From Pseudomonadota bacterium (GTDB lineage Bacteria; Pseudomonadota; Gammaproteobacteria; Burkholderiales; SG8-39), in the NCBI GenBank assembly GCA_021848555.1, contig JAJZUN010000077.1, positions 1 through 9,575 of the forward strand: a DNA stretch of 9,575 nucleotides, read 5' to 3'. Below the pieces are notes generated by a model. It ran no database searches. It saw nothing but the letters and a program-made list of their open reading frames with translations, and was not told where the DNA came from. Position 1 is the first letter of the stretch; each line of letters starts with the position of its first letter. Below are positions 6,299 through 9,575 of the stretch, one piece after another. A program made the position numbers and the translations under genes.

Positions 6299-7947
6299 AG
6301 AACGCCGCCGCCCGCACTCTCCTGCTGCTGCTCGCCTTCGCGGCGATCTGGTTCTCCAACCTCGAATACCGCAAGCTGGTCAATCCGGACGAAGGGCGCT
6401 ACGCCGAAATCCCGCGCGAAATGGTCGCCAGCGGCGACTGGACCACGCCGCGCCTGAACGACATCAAGTATTTCGAAAAGCCCGCGCTGCAGTACTGGGC
6501 GACGGCGGCGGCCTATACCCTGTTCGGCGAGCATCAATGGACCGCCAGGCTGTGGAGCGCGCTCACCGGTTTTCTCGGCGTATGCATGGTGTTTTTCACC
6601 GGACGCCGGCTGTTCGGCCCCGCGGCCGGATGGTATGCCGCCCTGGTGCTGGGTTCCAGCCTGCTGTGGGTGCTGATCGGACATATCAATACGCTGGACA
6701 TGGGGGTGAGTTTTTTCCTCGCCGCGGCGGTGTGCGCCTTCGTGCTCGCCCAGCACGACAGCGCCAGCGTGCGCGCGCGCGAACGCTGGATGCTCGCCGC
6801 CTGGGCCGCGCTCGCCCTGGCGGTGCTCTCCAAAGGGCTGATCGGCCTGGCGCTCCCCGGCGCCGCGCTCATCCTCTATATCCTGGTCGAGCGCGACTGG
6901 CGGCTGGCCGGCCGCCTGCACCTCGCCACCGGGATCGTGCTGTTGCTGGCGCTGACCCTGCCCTGGTTCATCGCGGTGTCGCGCGCCAATCCGGAGTTCT
7001 TCCGTTTCTTTTTCATCCACGAGCATTTCGAGCGTTTCCTGACCAAGCAGCACGGGCGCTATCAGCCGCCCTACTATTTCATTCCGGTGCTGCTCGCCGG
7101 CATGCTCCCCTGGACCGTCACGCTGATCGACGCCCTGGCCCGCGCCTGGAAGCGCGAGCCGCAACAGCGCTTCCAGGTGCAGCGCTTTCTGCTCCTGTGG
7201 GCCGCAGTGGTATTTGTGTTCTTCTCCGCTTCCAGTTCCAAGCTGGTGTCCTACATCCTGCCGATGTTCCCGGCGCTGGCGCTGCTCACCGGCGCGCGCC
7301 TGGCCCGGCTCGGCGCGCGCGCTCTCGCCTGGCAGACGCTGCCCGCCGCGCTGGCGGGGATCGCCCTGCTCGCGCTGCTGCCGGGCATAGCGCGTTACGC
7401 CAGCCGCGAAGTGCCGGTCGAAATGTTCCACGATTACGCCGATTGGCTGATCGCAGCCGGCGTGCTGCAGATCGCGGGCGCCGCGGCCTGCGCCTGGCTG
7501 GCGTGGCGCGGCAAGACCGCTGCGGCGCTTGCCGTGCTGGCCGGCTCCGGCCTCGTGTTCGCGCAGCTCGCCTTGAGCGGCCATGAAAGCCTGTCCCGGG
7601 CCAATTCCGCGTATCATATCGCCCAGAAAATCAAGCCTGAGTTGAAACCCGGCATGCCCTTTTACAGCGTCGATACCTACGACCAGTCGCTGCAGTTCTA
7701 TCTGCGGCGCCCCACGACCATGGTGTCGTACAAGGACGAGCTGGGTTTCGGCATCGCGCAGGAACCGGAGAAATTCATCCCCAGCGTCGCGCAGTTCGAG
7801 AAAATCTGGGAATCAGGCAGCGAGGCGCTGGCGCTGATGTCGCCCAACACCTATGACAGCCTGAACGCCAAAGGCCTGACGATGCGCCTCGTGGCCCGCG
7901 ACACGCGCCGCGTCATCGTCGCCCGGCGCCCGGCCGCAAACCGGTGA
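6295..7947 (+). CDS. arnT: ArnT-like lipid-A aminosugar transferase (GT39/GT83, integral membrane)
   Basis: The 550-residue polytopic protein should move an aminoarabinose-type sugar from undecaprenyl phosphate to lipid A on the periplasmic face. An N-terminal membrane segment (about 7-22) leads into the first periplasmic loop with the GT-C acidic motif PDEGRYAEIPREM, where Asp32 and Glu33 are the likely catalytic pair, then SGDWTTPRLNDIKYFEKPALQYW with the conserved Lys62. About 12 hydrophobic segments follow to residue 425, including SSSKLVSYILP (313-323), which resembles the SKLPTYILP motif of ArnT. A soluble domain occupies about 430-550. The length equals that of E. coli ArnT. It starts with TTG inside the preceding stop and ends in GTGA, overlapping the next start. 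The sugar could differ, for example galactosamine; ArnT is favoured by the neighbours. Confidence 0.85.
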   Translation: MKNAAARTLLLLLAFAAIWFSNLEYRKLVNPDEGRYAEIPREMVASGDWTTPRLNDIKYFEKPALQYWATAAAYTLFGEHQWTARLWSALTGFLGVCMVFFTGRRLFGPAAGWYAALVLGSSLLWVLIGHINTLDMGVSFFLAAAVCAFVLAQHDSASVRARERWMLAAWAALALAVLSKGLIGLALPGAALILYILVERDWRLAGRLHLATGIVLLLALTLPWFIAVSRANPEFFRFFFIHEHFERFLTKQHGRYQPPYYFIPVLLAGMLPWTVTLIDALARAWKREPQQRFQVQRFLLLWAAVVFVFFSASSSKLVSYILPMFPALALLTGARLARLGARALAWQTLPAALAGIALLALLPGIARYASREVPVEMFHDYADWLIAAGVLQIAGAAACAWLAWRGKTAAALAVLAGSGLVFAQLALSGHESLSRANSAYHIAQKIKPELKPGMPFYSVDTYDQSLQFYLRRPTTMVSYKDELGFGIAQEPEKFIPSVAQFEKIWESGSEALALMSPNTYDSLNAKGLTMRLVARDTRRVIVARRPAANR

Positions 7948-8315
7948 ACGCCGTCAGTTTCTCGTTTCTGATGCTGGGCGTGTTTCTCAACGCCACGGCG
8001 CAGTTGCTGCTCAAGGCGGGCACCAACGCGGTGGGACATTTCGAATTCAACGCCGGCAACATCGTCCCGGTGGGCATGAAGCTCGCCCTCGAGCCGCACA
8101 TTATGGGCGGCATGCTCTGCTACGTGGTGAGCCTGGTGGTGTGGATCATGGGGCTCTCGAGGGTCGAAGTCTCCATCGCCTATCCGATGCTGTCGATAGG
8201 CTATGTGCTCAACGCCGTGGCGGCCTGGTATCTGTTCGGCGAGGCGGTCAGCCTGACGCGGCTCACCGGCATCGGCGTAATCATCGTCGGCGTCTACATA
8301 GTCGCGCGCTCCTGA
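7944..8315 (+). CDS. ArnE/ArnF-like small membrane flippase subunit (EamA/SMR type)
   Basis: The 123-residue protein has four predicted membrane segments at about 5-23, 52-72, 76-98 and 105-122, in the layout of ArnE and ArnF. In E. coli those two subunits together flip undecaprenyl-phospho-aminoarabinose to the periplasmic side. The motif SIAYPMLSIGYV (77-88) followed by FGEAVS (98-103) is typical of small EamA/SMR-like transporters. The length is close to E. coli ArnF (128) and ArnE (111). Translation starts with GTG sharing GTGA with the end of the arnT-like gene, and its TGA overlaps the next ATG by one base. Only one such subunit is present in this stretch, so a homodimer or a partner encoded elsewhere is possible. 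It cannot be assigned to ArnE or ArnF by eye. Confidence 0.82.
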   Translation: MNAVSFSFLMLGVFLNATAQLLLKAGTNAVGHFEFNAGNIVPVGMKLALEPHIMGGMLCYVVSLVVWIMGLSRVEVSIAYPMLSIGYVLNAVAAWYLFGEAVSLTRLTGIGVIIVGVYIVARS

Positions 8316-9439
8316 TGGACTACCTGCCCTTCACCCGGCCCGCGATCGACGAGGAAACCATCGCGGGCGTCGTCGAGGTGCTGCGCTCGGGCTGGATCAC
8401 CAGCGGCCCCTGCGTCAAGCAGCTGGAGCAGGAACTGTCGCAGTATTTCGGCGGCCGGCCGGTGCGGGCGATGAGTTCGGCCACCGGGGCGCTGGAAATC
8501 GCGCTGACGGTCGCCGGCGTCGAACCCGGCGACGAAGTCATCACCACGCCGCTGTCCTGGGTGGCCACGGCCAATGTGATCCTGCGCGCGGGCGCGCGGC
8601 CGGTGTTCGTCGACGTCGATGCGCTCACGCGCAACATCGACCTGGAACGCATCGAAGCCGCGATCACCCCCAGGACCCGCGCCCTGCTTCCGGTAGACAT
8701 GGCGGGCCTGCCGGTGGACCGCGACCGGCTGTATCAACTGGCGCAGAAACACGGACTGCGCGTGATCGAAGATGCCGCGCAGAGCATGGGCGCCAGCTGG
8801 CGCGGCCGGCCGATCGGCAGTTTCGGCGACCTGGTGGCAATCAGCTTCCACGCCAACAAGAATATCACCACCGCCGAGGGCGGCTGTCTGGTCCTGAGCG
8901 ATGCGGCCGAAACCGATCTGTGCACCCGGCTGCGCCTGCAGGGCGTGGTGCGCCTCCCCGACGGCGGCCAGGAAGTCGAGGTTGCGGGCGGCAAGCACAA
9001 TCTGACCGATGTCGCGGCGCGCATCGGCCTGGGACAGATGAAACACCTGGAGGCGTTCACCGCGCGGCGCCGCGCGCTCGCGCGGCGCTATTTCGAGCGC
9101 TTCGACCGGAGTTCGGGCTGCGGGCTGCCGCTGGAAGACTACGCGAATTGCAACTGGCATATGTTCCAGGTGTTGCTGCCGCTGGAAACCCTGCGCATAG
9201 ACCGCGGCGGCTTCCTCCAGGCGATGCACCAGCGCGGCATCGGCACCGGGGTGCACTATCCGGCCATGCACCTGTTCGGCCTGTACCGCAAACTCGGCTA
9301 CAATCCGGGCGATTTTCCGCAGGCCGAGCGCATCGGCGCATCCACGGTGACGCTGCCGCTGTTCCCCGCCATGGCCGACACCGACGTCGACCGCGTCTGC
9401 GCGGCCGTCGCCGAAGTCATCCGAGCCAATACGAATTGA
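8315..9439 (+). CDS. arnB: ArnB-like nucleotide-sugar aminotransferase (DegT/DnrJ/EryC1/StrS family)
   Basis: The 374-residue PLP enzyme probably aminates a UDP-4-keto-pentose to UDP-4-amino-4-deoxy-arabinose with glutamate as donor. Landmarks are the N-terminal LRSGWITSGPCVKQLE (23-38), SSATGALEIAL (54-64), TTPLSWVATANVILRAGARPVFVD (77-100), EDAAQSMGA (152-160) with Asp153 contacting PLP, and the Schiff-base Lys182 in FHANKNITTAEGG, close to FHAIKNITCAEGG of Salmonella ArnB. The C-terminal GTGVHYPAMHL is the usual family motif. The start ATG at 8315 shares its A with the preceding TGA. The same frame is open back to 8141, but that part is arginine- and histidine-rich shadow sequence over the flippase gene. 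A different 4-aminosugar product cannot be excluded. Confidence 0.87.
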   Translation: MDYLPFTRPAIDEETIAGVVEVLRSGWITSGPCVKQLEQELSQYFGGRPVRAMSSATGALEIALTVAGVEPGDEVITTPLSWVATANVILRAGARPVFVDVDALTRNIDLERIEAAITPRTRALLPVDMAGLPVDRDRLYQLAQKHGLRVIEDAAQSMGASWRGRPIGSFGDLVAISFHANKNITTAEGGCLVLSDAAETDLCTRLRLQGVVRLPDGGQEVEVAGGKHNLTDVAARIGLGQMKHLEAFTARRRALARRYFERFDRSSGCGLPLEDYANCNWHMFQVLLPLETLRIDRGGFLQAMHQRGIGTGVHYPAMHLFGLYRKLGYNPGDFPQAERIGASTVTLPLFPAMADTDVDRVCAAVAEVIRANTN

Positions 9440-9449
9440 ACGTCCGAAC

Positions 9450-9575
9450 ATGAACCTCGAGCTCTCGGTGGTGATCCCGGTCTACAACGAGGAGCAGGGC
9501 CTCGCGACCCTGTTCGCGCGCCTGTACCAGGCGCTGGACGCCTTGCACATCCCCTACGAAATCCTGTTCATCAAC
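9450..9575 (+). CDS. arnC: ArnC-like family 2 glycosyltransferase, truncated by the window edge
   Basis: Forty-two codons from the ATG at 9450-9452 read MNLELSVVIPVYNEEQG and continue to YEILFIN. SVVIPVYNEE is the nucleotide-sugar-binding start of GT-A family 2 enzymes acting on polyprenyl phosphate, and PYEILFIN(D) is the next strand. In the Arn pathway ArnC transfers 4-deoxy-4-formamido-arabinose to undecaprenyl phosphate on the cytoplasmic side. It lies 10 bp after the arnB-like gene, which supports ArnC over dolichyl-phosphate-mannose-synthase-like relatives. No obvious Shine-Dalgarno is seen. The C-terminal membrane segments are outside the window. Confidence 0.78.
   Translation, partial: MNLELSVVIPVYNEEQGLATLFARLYQALDALHIPYEILFIN

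Noticed and set aside
6241..7617. 458-codon minus-strand frame opposite the arnT-like gene
   Set aside because: Composition dominated by Gln, Arg, Gly and Glu and antisense to a clear membrane enzyme; a GC-driven shadow.
8294..9451. 385-codon minus-strand frame opposite the arnB-like gene
   Set aside because: Antisense to a well-supported aminotransferase; no motifs.

Overview
The window is about 9.6 kb of high-GC DNA that reads like a betaproteobacterial chromosome. The protein types and the alaC-hom-thrC gene order point to Nitrosomonadales, Rhodocyclales or relatives; this is inferred from gene content, with no database search. It holds two operons diverging from a short AT-rich spacer near 5860-5926, plus a repeat-rich accessory stretch at the left edge.

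Left edge (1-410): the tail of a HigA-type antitoxin gene runs off the left end on the + strand. About 300 bp without a credible gene follow. This stretch holds a 16-bp GC palindrome, a hairpin with two alternative pairings, a 14-bp perfect inverted repeat with a 26-bp loop, four perfect tandem copies of a 13-mer that grow out of the right arm of that inverted repeat, and a weak hairpin downstream of thrC.

Minus-strand operon (5859 down to 411): alaC, alaA, hom, thrC. Two PLP-dependent alanine-type aminotransferases are followed by homoserine dehydrogenase and threonine synthase. The operon links pyruvate/glutamate/alanine transamination with the threonine branch of the aspartate family. Homoserine kinase and aspartokinase are not in the window. 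The hom-thrC junction is interrupted by a 187-bp non-coding MITE-like element (1829-2015, both TA copies included) with 15-bp perfect terminal inverted repeats. Removing it on paper restores a hom stop codon only 4 bp before the thrC ATG. The insertion kept the hom stop codon and gave thrC a new Shine-Dalgarno-like sequence.

Plus-strand operon (5927 to beyond 9575): a small Mth938-domain protein, an ArnT-like lipid-A aminosugar transferase, one ArnE/ArnF-like small membrane protein, an ArnB-like sugar aminotransferase and the start of an ArnC-like glycosyltransferase. The first four genes overlap by 1-4 bp and use TTG, TTG, GTG and ATG starts, so translation is probably coupled. Together they look like the first part of a pathway that builds an undecaprenyl-linked 4-amino-4-deoxy-arabinose (or similar aminosugar), flips it across the inner membrane and attaches it to lipid A. 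This is the type of modification known to lower susceptibility to cationic peptides. ArnA and ArnD would be expected just beyond the right edge.

Most of the window is conventional. The parts most worth a second look are the MITE in the hom-thrC junction, the repeat cluster next to higA, and the single ArnE/F-like subunit combined with the Mth938 gene in the Arn-like operon.
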